From the NCBI GenBank assembly GCA_050944415.1, contig JBMNRA010000006.1, forward strand, positions 1 through 64,000: a stretch of 64,000 bases of DNA. The letters are read 5' to 3'. Below the pieces are notes generated by a model. The model had not been told where the DNA came from, did no database searches, and saw only the letters and a list, made by a program, of their open reading frames with translations. The translations under genes and the position numbers were made by a program. Origin of the DNA: Ruminococcus_G sp050944415 (GTDB lineage: Bacteria; Bacillota; Clostridia; Lachnospirales; Lachnospiraceae). Within the stretch, counting starts at the first letter, position 1. The number at the start of each line of letters is the position of its first letter. Of this stretch, positions 48,810 through 57,550 are shown one piece after another.

Positions 48810-51224
48810 TTATTTCATCACAAAATTAAGAATCTTTCCAGGCACATAGATTTCTTTCACCACATTGCCTGTCAGCTTATCTTCCACTGCTTTCTTTCCG
48901 GCAGCAATGGCATCTTCTTTGGATATATCCGCAGGAACGGAAACCACTCCTCTTGTTTTTCCATTGATCTGTACCGGAATCTCAACTTCATCATCTTTCA
49001 TGGCTTCTTCGTCATGTTCCGGCCAGCGGTTTTCAAATACGGAAGTGTCATGGCCATAAGCTTCCCACAGTTCTTCTGCAATATGAGGTGCAAAAGGCGC
49101 CAGAAGAATAATAAATGTCTCCATCGTCTCTTTGTCTATACCGCCGGTCTTCTTCGACAGATCAATCAGTTTGTTGTTATATTCCATAAATCCGGAAATA
49201 ACCGTATTCAGGCTGAAACTTTCCAGACGCTGGGTAATATCAAACACCAGTTTATGGCGCAGCTTCACCATATCCTTTGTCTCCGCCACATTGGCATCTT
49301 TGCTGTCCATGGCCAGCTTCCAGAAACGGTTCAGGAAACGGTATACGCCGTCAATTCCTCTGTCATCCCATTCCGCATCCAATTCCGGCGGACCGACGAA
49401 CAGTTCATACATCCGCAGGGAATCGCAGCCGTAGTCTCTTACCAGATCGTCTGGGGATACAACGTTTCCTTTGGATTTGCTCATTTTAATACCGTTCTTT
49501 CCAGTAATCATACCCTGATTGAACAGGCGGGTAAAGGGCTCTTCAAAATCAACCACGCCGATATCATAAAGGAATTTGGTATAGAATCTGGAATACAGCA
49601 GATGAAGCACCGCATGCTCCACACCGCCGATGTACATGTCTACCGGCAGATATTTATGAGCTTTCTCCTTTGAAACCAGTTCTTTGTCATTTTTATTATC
49701 CACATAGCGCAGGAAATACCAGGAAGAGCCAGCCCACTGAGGCATGGTATTAGTCTCTCTCTTGGCATCGGCGCCGCAGACCGGACACTTGCAGTTTACC
49801 CATTCGTCAATGGCAGCCAGCGGTGACTCTCCCGTTCCTGTCGGCTCGTAGGACTCCACATCCGGAAGACGAAGGGGAAGTTCTTCCTCAGGAACCGGTA
49901 CATTGCCGCATTTCGGACAGTGTACGATGGGAATAGGCTCACCCCAGTAACGCTGTCTGGAAAATACCCAGTCTCTCAGTTTGAAGTTTACGGTAGCTTT
50001 TCCAATGCCTCTCTCTTCAATCATATGAGGCGCTTCTTTTTTCAGTACCGCAGATTCCATTCCATTCCACTCTCCGGAATTGATCATGATACCTGAAGCT
50101 TCTGTGTAAGCCTCCGTCATATTCTCAATTTCTTTTCCATCCTTTGCGATAACCTGGATAATGGGAATATCAAACTTCTTCGCAAATTCAAAGTCTCTGT
50201 CATCATGAGCCGGAACACACATGATAGCTCCGGTACCGTAATCCGCCAGTACGTAGTCAGACAGCCAGATCGGTGTTCTCGCGCCGTTTAATGGATTGAT
50301 AGCATAGCTTCCGGTAAATACTCCGGTTTTTTCCTTATCCTGCAGCCGGTCCACATTGGATTTCATGGAAGATTCGTAAATATAGCGGTCCACATCTTCT
50401 TTTCTGTCCGGTGTGGCCAGAGATGCCGCCAGAGAGTGTTCCGGCGCCAGAACCATAAAGGTGGCTCCATACAGAGTATCCGGTCTTGTGGTATAAACCG
50501 TAATCTTCTCGTCTCTTCCCTCCACCGGAAAATCTACTTCCGCGCCGTATGATTTTCCAATCCAGTCAGACTGCATTTTCTTAACTTTTTCCGGCCAGTC
50601 CAGTTTATCCAGATCATTTAAAAGGCGATCCGCATACTTGGTAATCTTCAGCATCCACTGACGCAGATTCTTCTTGGTCACCTCGGCGCCGCATCGTTCA
50701 CATCTGCCGTTTACCACCTCTTCATTGGCAAGGCCCGTCTTACAGGAAGGACACCAGTTAATGGGAAATTCTTTTTCATAAGCCAGTCCGGCCTTAAACA
50801 TTTTTACAAAAATCCACTGAGTCCATTTATAAAAGTTGGGATCTGTCGTATTAACTTCCATATCCCAGTCGTAAATAGCCGCAATATCTTTAATCTGTTC
50901 TTTAATTTTAGCCACATTTTCCGCTGTAGACTTGGCCGGATGCACGCCCATTTTAATAGCGTAATTTTCCGCCGGAAGTCCGAATGCATCCCATCCCATG
51001 GGGTGAATCAGATAATATCCCTGAAGCATCTTATACCGGCTCCAGACATCCGAAATTACGTATCCCCTCCAGTGTCCTACGTGAAGACCGTTTCCGGACG
51101 GATAGGGAAACATATCCAGACAGTAATACTTTTCTTTTTTTCCATCATCAACATTTACCGGGTGCTCTTCCCAGTTTCTGCGCCATTTTTCCTCAATCGC
51201 TCTGTGATTGTAAGGTACGCTCAT
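48810..51224 (-). CDS. leuS: Leucyl-tRNA synthetase
   Basis: An 804-residue class I synthetase. The HIGH box is FPYPSGNGLHVGHWRGYV near residue 45, the KMSKS box MSKSKGNVVSPDDLV near residue 575; the editing CP1 domain is between (TTRPDTLYGATFMVLAPEHS, GTGAIMCVPAHDDRD). An anticodon-binding and C-terminal domain close the protein. The zinc-knuckle cysteines CPSCKTGLANEEVV and CERCG are present. The promoter is at 51318-51346; there is no T-box, but a GC-rich leader hairpin. Confidence 0.97.
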   Translation of the reverse strand: MSVPYNHRAIEEKWRRNWEEHPVNVDDGKKEKYYCLDMFPYPSGNGLHVGHWRGYVISDVWSRYKMLQGYYLIHPMGWDAFGLPAENYAIKMGVHPAKSTAENVAKIKEQIKDIAAIYDWDMEVNTTDPNFYKWTQWIFVKMFKAGLAYEKEFPINWCPSCKTGLANEEVVNGRCERCGAEVTKKNLRQWMLKITKYADRLLNDLDKLDWPEKVKKMQSDWIGKSYGAEVDFPVEGRDEKITVYTTRPDTLYGATFMVLAPEHSLAASLATPDRKEDVDRYIYESSMKSNVDRLQDKEKTGVFTGSYAINPLNGARTPIWLSDYVLADYGTGAIMCVPAHDDRDFEFAKKFDIPIIQVIAKDGKEIENMTEAYTEASGIMINSGEWNGMESAVLKKEAPHMIEERGIGKATVNFKLRDWVFSRQRYWGEPIPIVHCPKCGNVPVPEEELPLRLPDVESYEPTGTGESPLAAIDEWVNCKCPVCGADAKRETNTMPQWAGSSWYFLRYVDNKNDKELVSKEKAHKYLPVDMYIGGVEHAVLHLLYSRFYTKFLYDIGVVDFEEPFTRLFNQGMITGKNGIKMSKSKGNVVSPDDLVRDYGCDSLRMYELFVGPPELDAEWDDRGIDGVYRFLNRFWKLAMDSKDANVAETKDMVKLRHKLVFDITQRLESFSLNTVISGFMEYNNKLIDLSKKTGGIDKETMETFIILLAPFAPHIAEELWEAYGHDTSVFENRWPEHDEEAMKDDEVEIPVQINGKTRGVVSVPADISKEDAIAAGKKAVEDKLTGNVVKEIYVPGKILNFVMK

Positions 51225-51270
51225 CTTTCTTCCTCCTCTATGCCATCAAATCTTGCTTATCCAATCAGGT

Positions 51271-51304
51271 CAGCGCCCCCACACCTCACGGCACAGGGGC
51301 GCTG
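51271..51304 (-). promoter_or_regulatory. leuS leader hairpin
   Basis: CAGCGCCCC (51271-51279) and GGGGCGCTG (51296-51304) form a perfect nine-base stem in the leader, about 15 bases after the -10 box. It lacks a T-tract and the T-box consensus, so it is more likely a translation or stability element than a terminator. Confidence 0.55.
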
Positions 51305-51317
51305 TTTTCTTCCATCA

Positions 51318-51346
51318 ATTCTACTGGTTTAAGCCTGTTTTGTCAA
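51318..51346 (-). promoter_or_regulatory. leuS promoter
   Basis: On the minus strand, TTGACA (51346-51341) and TAGAAT (51323-51318) are 17 bases apart, ahead of the leader hairpin. Confidence 0.82.
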
Positions 51347-51355
51347 GGTCTGACC

Positions 51356-52984
51356 CTATTCTTCCTGTATATCTGTTACCGTACAGAGAGGCTCTCCCGG
51401 AATGTATTCCACTTTAACTCTGTCGCCGGCTTCCACTCTCAGGACTTCCACGAAATCCACCAGAGGTACATCGAAGATCAGATCACTGTCTTCCAGGATC
51501 AGATAAAAATGTGTATTTCCGTCAATAACTCCCTGGGCAATTCGGCTGACAGTTCCCGATACGGTATCCTTACTTTCCTGTGCATTTTCAAATCCTCCGC
51601 CGGACGACTGCATCAGTTCGATATACGTTTCCTTGCATTGCTCTACCGTATCCCCGATAGCCACGTTCTGGTATTTCTGCACGTTAACCATGGCGTATTT
51701 TTTCACTAGACCGGCATTATCCTTCAGAGCAATGAAATATGTGGGATCACCGGAAATATTCAGAAGCAGCGGAAAAGCGGCCGTATAGCCCAGGTTCTGC
51801 ACCTGTCCTTCCGCAGAGGCCATTGCGGAATATTCCTCAGCTCCCGCAACCTCATAATATTTTGTCTCCCTGGTCCTCTGATTCATCAGTACGAATCCCA
51901 CATTGGAACGGTCGCCGCTGACAGATGTGACACCGGTATAGACCCATACGTCATCATCCTGCGCAATGTAATTGTATCCATCCGTTGTCTTCAGACAGCC
52001 TTTCTGTCCCAGGATACTGTTGAAAAATCCATTGATCAATGTCCCGTGGTAATTATAAAGCTCAATTAAAAGATCTGCCGGATAAACCCGGTCCACCCAG
52101 GTGGGACATTCTTCCACAGGCATGGAGTCACACTCGCCGGTAACCGCATTGCAGAGAACTACTTTTCCGATGGTCTGTCCTCCAAACAGGCCGATAGTAA
52201 ATTCTTTCACCGGACATATCCAGTAAGGTACGCCGTTATCGTCAATTTCAAAGCTGAGCTGGTCAAACATATAAGTTGGATATTTAAACCGCAGATGGCG
52301 GTAAATATTCCGATTCAGATATTCAGACTCCGAATACTTGATTCCCTCGGACAATTTTACCAGTTCCGTATTCTGCGTTGCCATATCAATGGTAATATAG
52401 GCCGGAATCCCTTCGCTTTGATTCGTCAGCCATTTAATGGGACTGGCATACACAAGAGGCGTCACACGGACCGGTCTCCCCTGATAATTAATCTGAGAAT
52501 AAAGGGAGCTGACTTCAAACTGAGAAACCATATCGACCATGCTTCCCATTTTCCGGTTTCCCAGAAGTTCCGCCGAATCTTTGTCCAGCAGAGGAATGTT
52601 ATTCAGATCAATCTCATCAATATCTTCTGCAAAATTCCCCGTCTCCGGCTCCAGCAGCTGCTGATATTTTTTTGCATTGACGATAGGTGACGACAGTATG
52701 GTTCCCACTGCCAGAATCAGCACTACGACTCCGATCATCCCCAGCAGCACTTTCACAATGCCTCTCCTGGGCTGCTGCTTCAGATTCCGCAGATCGTCTG
52801 CTGACTGCAGTTTTGCTCCCCGCAGCACAGTGTATGCCAGAATCAGTACCAGCACGGCAATAAGAAAAGTCCAGAATCCACTGGAATGAATATTAATAGC
52901 CGGCAAAGTTACGTAATAGTATATGCCTGCCAGAATCACAACGGCAATAACTGCCAGAATGATCCCCTTTTTACTGCGTTTCAT
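51356..52984 (-). CDS. Membrane-anchored protein, 542 aa, unknown function
   Basis: A 542-residue protein with three hydrophobic segments in the first 105 residues (IILAVIAVVILAGIYYYV, FWTFLIAVLVLILAYTVL, KVLLGMIGVVVLILAVGTIL). A large, probably extracytoplasmic domain follows, with many short beta strands and no Cys pair. It contains VDRVYPADLLIELYNYHGTL and VWVYTGVTSVSGDRSNVGFV. A final segment of about 90 residues looks like an OB-type barrel (VSGTVSRIAQGVIDGNTHFY). I do not recognise the family. It ends in TAG. Confidence 0.7.
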   Translation of the reverse strand: MKRSKKGIILAVIAVVILAGIYYYVTLPAINIHSSGFWTFLIAVLVLILAYTVLRGAKLQSADDLRNLKQQPRRGIVKVLLGMIGVVVLILAVGTILSSPIVNAKKYQQLLEPETGNFAEDIDEIDLNNIPLLDKDSAELLGNRKMGSMVDMVSQFEVSSLYSQINYQGRPVRVTPLVYASPIKWLTNQSEGIPAYITIDMATQNTELVKLSEGIKYSESEYLNRNIYRHLRFKYPTYMFDQLSFEIDDNGVPYWICPVKEFTIGLFGGQTIGKVVLCNAVTGECDSMPVEECPTWVDRVYPADLLIELYNYHGTLINGFFNSILGQKGCLKTTDGYNYIAQDDDVWVYTGVTSVSGDRSNVGFVLMNQRTRETKYYEVAGAEEYSAMASAEGQVQNLGYTAAFPLLLNISGDPTYFIALKDNAGLVKKYAMVNVQKYQNVAIGDTVEQCKETYIELMQSSGGGFENAQESKDTVSGTVSRIAQGVIDGNTHFYLILEDSDLIFDVPLVDFVEVLRVEAGDRVKVEYIPGEPLCTVTDIQEE

Positions 52985-53064
52985 ACATCCACCTTTCTTA
53001 TACGCGTTTATTATTCTTGAGCAATGATGCGTATTATTGGATTATATCATACTGTATGAGAAAA

Positions 53065-53099
53065 AAACAGCTTCGGAATTCACTTTTCCGAAGCTGTTT
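53065..53099 (-). terminator. Terminator of the EF-G-like gene
   Basis: AAACAGCTTCGGAA (53065-53078) and TTCCGAAGCTGTTT (53086-53099) form a perfect 14-base stem followed on the minus strand by TTTT. Confidence 0.92.
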
Positions 53100-53107
53100 C
53101 ATAACTG

Positions 53108-55195
53108 TTATTCCTCTCCGTTTTCCAGTTCTTTGGCACGGGCTTCAATCTCCCGTTCCTGAACATCGCTGGGAGCCTGTTCATAGCGAGCGAACTCATA
53201 AGAGAAATCACCGCTTCCTCCCGTCATGGACCGCAGAACCGTGGAATAGCCGTATATTTCCAAAGTAGGAACATCGGCCTCTATCACCTGATTCCCGTTA
53301 TGATCAGGATTCATTCCCAGTACACGTCCTCTTCTCTTATTCAGATCGCCCATAACATCACCTGTATATTTATCAGGTACCGTAACTTTCATGGTAACGA
53401 TGGGCTCCAGAAGTACCGGAGACGCTTCCATAAATCCTTTTTTGAAAGCCATGATCGTAGCCATTTTGAAGGCCATCTCCGAAGAGTCTACCGGATGATA
53501 TGATCCATCATAAAGTGTAGCCTTAACTCCCACAACCGGATAAGCCGCCAGGGGACCTTTCAGCACAGATTCCTGCAGACCTTTTTCAACTGCCGGGAAA
53601 TAGTTTTTCGGTACAGCACCGCCTACAACGATCTGTTCGAACACAAAAGACTGTGACAGATCTCCGGATGGTTCAAATTTCATCTTAACATGGCCGTACT
53701 GCCCATGACCTCCGGACTGTTTCTTGTATTTTCCTTCCACATCTGAAGATTTGCGGATCGTTTCACGAAAGGCAACCTTCGGCTTGGAAAGTTCTACATC
53801 CACTTTATACCGTTCTTTCAGCTTGCTGACGATAATATCCAGATGCTGGTCGCCCATACCGTACAGCAAAGTCTGATGATTCAGCGTATCATTTTCCAGG
53901 CGGATGGTCAGGTCTTCCTGCATCATCTTGGAAAGCGCCTGGGAAATCTTGTCCACATCGCCTTTATTTACCGCCTTATACCGCTTGCAGGTGTAAGGCA
54001 CGGAAATGTCCGGCTTACCGTACATAACAGGCATCGCCTTTGTCGCCAGCGAATCGCCGGTCTTGGCATCCAGCTTGGCAATTGCTCCGATATCTCCGGC
54101 ATGAAGTTCCGGTACTTCCACCGGCTTATTGCCTGCCAGTACATACAGTTTGTTCAGTTTTTCCTCCGCGTCGGCATCCACATTATACATAACATCATTG
54201 GATTTAATGACACCGGAACAAACTTTGATCAGAGAATATTTTCCAATAAAAGGATCTACCATTGTCTTGAAGACGGTAGCCGTCTTTGTTTTCGTAAAGT
54301 CATAGTTCGCCTGGAAGATTTCACTGGTGGACTTGAGAATTCCGGCTCTCTCTCTCTCGTCCGGACTTGGGAAGTATCCGCAGATATCATCCAGCAGGTT
54401 GGAAACACCCTGCAGGTTTACCGGTGATCCCATACACACCGGAACGAAACTGCCTTCATGAACATTAATCGCCAGCGCGGCCAGCATCTCCGCCACTGAG
54501 AATTCTTCTCCGGCAAAGTACCGGTCCATGAATTCTTCACTGGTTTCCGCAACAGACTCCAGCAGACTTTCTCTGTATTTATTCAGATATTCTTTTGAAT
54601 ATTCCGGAATTTCACACTCTACTTTTTTATCTTTGTCAATGTAACGGCGTCCTTTATTTTTAAGGATATTGATATATCCCACAAACTTTTCATTTTCACG
54701 GATCGGCATGTGGAGAGGTGCAACCTTTTTTCCGTACAGTTCTATCAGATCTTCTACAACTTTTCGGTAGCTGACATTATCAATATCCATCTCTGTAACA
54801 AAAATCATGCGGGGAAGTTTATATTTTTCGCAGAGATCCCATGCCTTCTGAGTTCCAACCTGTACGCCTGATTTTCCTGACACAACGATTACAGCCGCAT
54901 CCGCAGCTGCAACAGCCTCTTCTGCCTCTCCGACGAAATCAAAAAATCCCGGAGTATCCAGAATATTGATCTTCATCTTATCCCATTGGATAGGAACAAC
55001 AGAAGTGGAAATGGAAAACTGGCGTTTTATTTCTTCTTTATCAAAATCACTGACCGTATTCCCGTCGGACACTTTGCCGAGACGGCTTGTCATACCGGAC
55101 AAATAGGCCATTGCTTCTACTAAAGTTGTCTTTCCTGCGCCCCCATGTCCCAGCAGGACAACATTTCTGATTCGGTCTGTTCTGTAAACGTCCAT
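53108..55195 (-). CDS. Elongation factor G-like GTPase (EF-G-2 type)
   Basis: A 695-residue translational GTPase of the EF-G-2 branch. P-loop VVLLGHGGAGKTTLVEAM replaces the usual GHIDAGKTT; the G3 motif is NILDTPGFFDFVGE, with Phe where EF-G has the catalytic His; G4 is VTEMDID instead of NKMD. Domains II-V follow (KPKVAFRETI, then SGGHGQYGHVKMKF and a domain V). These substitutions mark the family, which is distinct from FusA. It may act in a specialised or slow GTPase role. GGGAGG precedes the ATG at 55195. Confidence 0.9.
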   Translation of the reverse strand: MDVYRTDRIRNVVLLGHGGAGKTTLVEAMAYLSGMTSRLGKVSDGNTVSDFDKEEIKRQFSISTSVVPIQWDKMKINILDTPGFFDFVGEAEEAVAAADAAVIVVSGKSGVQVGTQKAWDLCEKYKLPRMIFVTEMDIDNVSYRKVVEDLIELYGKKVAPLHMPIRENEKFVGYINILKNKGRRYIDKDKKVECEIPEYSKEYLNKYRESLLESVAETSEEFMDRYFAGEEFSVAEMLAALAINVHEGSFVPVCMGSPVNLQGVSNLLDDICGYFPSPDERERAGILKSTSEIFQANYDFTKTKTATVFKTMVDPFIGKYSLIKVCSGVIKSNDVMYNVDADAEEKLNKLYVLAGNKPVEVPELHAGDIGAIAKLDAKTGDSLATKAMPVMYGKPDISVPYTCKRYKAVNKGDVDKISQALSKMMQEDLTIRLENDTLNHQTLLYGMGDQHLDIIVSKLKERYKVDVELSKPKVAFRETIRKSSDVEGKYKKQSGGHGQYGHVKMKFEPSGDLSQSFVFEQIVVGGAVPKNYFPAVEKGLQESVLKGPLAAYPVVGVKATLYDGSYHPVDSSEMAFKMATIMAFKKGFMEASPVLLEPIVTMKVTVPDKYTGDVMGDLNKRRGRVLGMNPDHNGNQVIEADVPTLEIYGYSTVLRSMTGGSGDFSYEFARYEQAPSDVQEREIEARAKELENGEE

Positions 55196-55226
55196 AAAAA
55201 TACCTCCCAAATATTAGTATGGTTAT

Positions 55227-55255
55227 ATTCTACTAAAAATGGCGAATCATTTCAA
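55227..55255 (-). promoter_or_regulatory. Promoter of the EF-G-like gene
   Basis: On the minus strand, TTGAAA (55255-55250) and TAGAAT (55232-55227) are 17 bases apart, 32 bases ahead of the ATG. Confidence 0.75.
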
Positions 55256-55336
55256 GCTATTTATATAATTTCAACAATTATTTTGTAACTATTCAACCAT
55301 ATGTCTGCATTTTTAATCACAGCTTAAAACTCTCCT

Positions 55337-55378
55337 GCCGGATGAGAGTTGCCGCGAGTCATTTGACTCTCATCCGGC
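55337..55378 (+). promoter_or_regulatory. Inverted repeat upstream of the binding-protein gene
   Basis: GCCGGATGAGAGT (55337-55349) and ACTCTCATCCGGC (55366-55378) are perfect 13-base inverted repeats around 16 bases. A possible promoter overlaps (TTGACT at 55363, TACACT at 55388, 19 bases apart). It could be an operator or an RNA hairpin at the 5' end of the transcript; TTTATACTTT after it is only weakly terminator-like. Confidence 0.55.
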
Positions 55379-55418
55379 TTTATACTTTACACTATCTTTA
55401 ATAAAGGAGGTGCTTATT

Positions 55419-56351
55419 ATGAAAAAAAGAGTGTTGAACATCTTAATGGCGGCTGTCATGACGGCCGCACTGCTGAGCGGATGCAGTTCTGGCTCGTCAG
55501 AATCATCCGACAGCACAGCCGGCGCCGCTGAATCTTCGGATACGGCGGAAAAGGGATCTGAAGAAAACGGGGATGAGAGCAAGGTACTAAGGGTCGGCCT
55601 GGAATGTGCATATCCCCCTTTTAACTGGATGCAGGATTCTCCCACAACACCGGACGGTACCGAGTGCGTCCCTCTCTATAACGTGGATGGATATTATGCT
55701 TACGGCTATGATGTAGCGGTAGCAAAAATGGTAGCGGAAGAATTGGGGATGGAACTGGAGATTCACAGAGTTGAATGGTCTTCCATCGGAATTTCCCTGG
55801 AAACTGGGGTTTATGACTGTATCATTTCCGGTATGGGACGTACGGCAGAACGTGAAATGTCATATTCCTTCACAGAACCCTATTACTACAGACACAACTG
55901 TATCGTTGTGAAGAAGGACGGCAAGTACGCAGACGTCAAAGGCTTATCCGATCTGGACGGAACCGGATGTGTCGTAACCACACAGGTGGGAACGGGATGG
56001 ATTCCTTTGACAGAGCAGATAAAAGGAGCTAAAACAGGTACAAATTATGAAACGATCCAGGAATGTTTCATGGCCATTTCTAATGGAACAGCAGACGTTA
56101 TGATTGTAGATATTCCCGGTGCAGAATCCGCGGCTATGACAAACGACGATCTTAAAATCATTGTTCTTGATGAAAACGATACTTTCACCGGCGATGATGA
56201 AATGGTTAATATCTGTATCGCTACGAGAAAAGATGATACTGCGCTTCGCGACAAACTGCAGGGTGCGCTGGATGCCGTCGGACTGAATAACCAGGAAACA
56301 ATGGACAGCATCATGTCTAAGGTTATCACACAGCAGCCGGCAGCCAATTGA
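55419..56351 (+). CDS. Amino-acid ABC transporter substrate-binding lipoprotein
   Basis: A 310-residue extracellular-solute-binding protein, family 3. The lipoprotein signal is MKKRVLNILMAAVMTAALLS with GC following, then a Ser/Glu linker. The binding domain opens LRVGLECAYPPFNWMQ and has GYDVAVAKMVAEELGMELEI, CIISGMGRTAEREMSYSFTEPYY and a second lobe near residues 165-250. Its ligand is probably a polar amino acid. No permease or ATPase gene is adjacent, which is unusual. The start at 55419 follows AAAGGAGG. Confidence 0.92.
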   Translation: MKKRVLNILMAAVMTAALLSGCSSGSSESSDSTAGAAESSDTAEKGSEENGDESKVLRVGLECAYPPFNWMQDSPTTPDGTECVPLYNVDGYYAYGYDVAVAKMVAEELGMELEIHRVEWSSIGISLETGVYDCIISGMGRTAEREMSYSFTEPYYYRHNCIVVKKDGKYADVKGLSDLDGTGCVVTTQVGTGWIPLTEQIKGAKTGTNYETIQECFMAISNGTADVMIVDIPGAESAAMTNDDLKIIVLDENDTFTGDDEMVNICIATRKDDTALRDKLQGALDAVGLNNQETMDSIMSKVITQQPAAN

Positions 56352-56381
56352 TCCATCATTTTTCATAATACCATTCAGACA

Positions 56382-56408
56382 GAATCCCTGCCGATATGGC
56401 AGGGATTC
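56382..56408. terminator. Bidirectional terminator between binding protein and pylC
   Basis: GAATCCCTGCC (56382-56392) and GGCAGGGATTC (56398-56408) form a perfect 11-base stem with a five-base loop between the convergent genes. It would end the pyl transcript. T-tracts are weak on both sides. Confidence 0.75.
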
Positions 56409-56416
56409 CGTAATGT

Positions 56417-57550
56417 TCAGCTTATTGCATCCTTCTGGATCGCCGCTATTGTTTTTTCACACCGGATCCGTGCTGCCGACAGATCCGGATCTCCGGTGAA
56501 AAGCAGTATGGCCCGGAATTCTCTGCATCCTTTCTGATAATCAGTGACTGCCTCATCGGCGCCGAAAAAATCATATTGCACCGTCATGGGACGCGCTCTT
56601 CCGATTTCATGCTCGCCGGGATTTGTTACTGTCAGATGATCCTGCTCTTTTTTCACCAGAAGATTATAATATAGAACGTTTCTTTTCTTTTCCGGCATGT
56701 CCGGCGGTTCTTCCCCGAGAACAGCCTGCCGGCAGAGAATCTCCAGAAAATTTACACCGCTGGAATGATATACCGTGCATGGCGTCTGGCTTGGAAGTCT
56801 GGCATCAATCTCCAGAAGATACAGATTCCCGTCTTCTCCCAGAATGATTTCCACATCAAAAATACCGTTGATGCACAGAGCATTGCCTATAGTTTCTCCT
56901 ATGGCTTTCATTTTCCCGGTCACATTCCGGGAAAATCGCGCATCTGCCTCTACCCGGCTGCAGTCGTGAAGTTCATCCGTAAGGATTTCCGTCACCTGAT
57001 ATGCTTTACAGATTTTTCCGTTTCCAATAACCTCAATGGAATAGGAGGGTCCCTGAACATACTGCTGCAACACCCATGGTTTTTGATGTCTCTTTTTCCA
57101 TTGCATTAATTCTTTTTCATTCCGCAGAAGAGCCACTCCCTGGCTTCCACTCTGCCCTGACGGTTTTCCGATTATGGGATAGGAGGCATCAGGATACTGC
57201 GGCGGAATCCGCAATTTTAGTTGCTCAAACAGCCGGTTAGACCGGATCTTTGAGGATGAAATATTGTAGGCCGGGGCGTCATGCAGAAAAGGGCAGCCTG
57301 CTTTCTGACATACCTTTTCCAGATGACGTAAAACAATATCATTTTCGATGGCAGGAAGACACAGATCACAGGTCATAAGCAGCTCCCGGATATCGTCTGT
57401 CAGGACATCCACACAATAAAAAACATCCGCCAGACCGGAAGCGATACATACAGAATCCCGGTCAAACAACACACTTTCATATCCTGCTTTCCGGGAGAGA
57501 TAACACGCTTCAAGCCCCTGCAGCTTTCCTCCGATAATCGCTATTCTCAT
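56417..57550 (-). CDS. pylC: PylC: 3-methylornithine--L-lysine ligase
   Basis: A 377-residue ATP-grasp ligase, the second enzyme of pyrrolysine synthesis, joining (3R)-3-methyl-D-ornithine to the epsilon-amine of lysine. The opening MRIAIIGGKLQGLEACYLSR is the PylC Rossmann-like start; the ATP-grasp core has PIIGKPSGQSGSQGVALL, SYSIEVIGNGKICKAYQVTE and YLLEIDARLPSQTPCTVYHS. Length agrees with the family. It is the last gene of the pyl run, its ATG overlapping the stop of the upstream gene (TAATG). Confidence 0.94.
   Translation of the reverse strand: MRIAIIGGKLQGLEACYLSRKAGYESVLFDRDSVCIASGLADVFYCVDVLTDDIRELLMTCDLCLPAIENDIVLRHLEKVCQKAGCPFLHDAPAYNISSSKIRSNRLFEQLKLRIPPQYPDASYPIIGKPSGQSGSQGVALLRNEKELMQWKKRHQKPWVLQQYVQGPSYSIEVIGNGKICKAYQVTEILTDELHDCSRVEADARFSRNVTGKMKAIGETIGNALCINGIFDVEIILGEDGNLYLLEIDARLPSQTPCTVYHSSGVNFLEILCRQAVLGEEPPDMPEKKRNVLYYNLLVKKEQDHLTVTNPGEHEIGRARPMTVQYDFFGADEAVTDYQKGCREFRAILLFTGDPDLSAARIRCEKTIAAIQKDAIS

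Noticed and set aside
51241..51350. T-box riboswitch ahead of leuS
   Set aside because: No T-box consensus or specifier-loop architecture was seen; only a single GC-rich hairpin.
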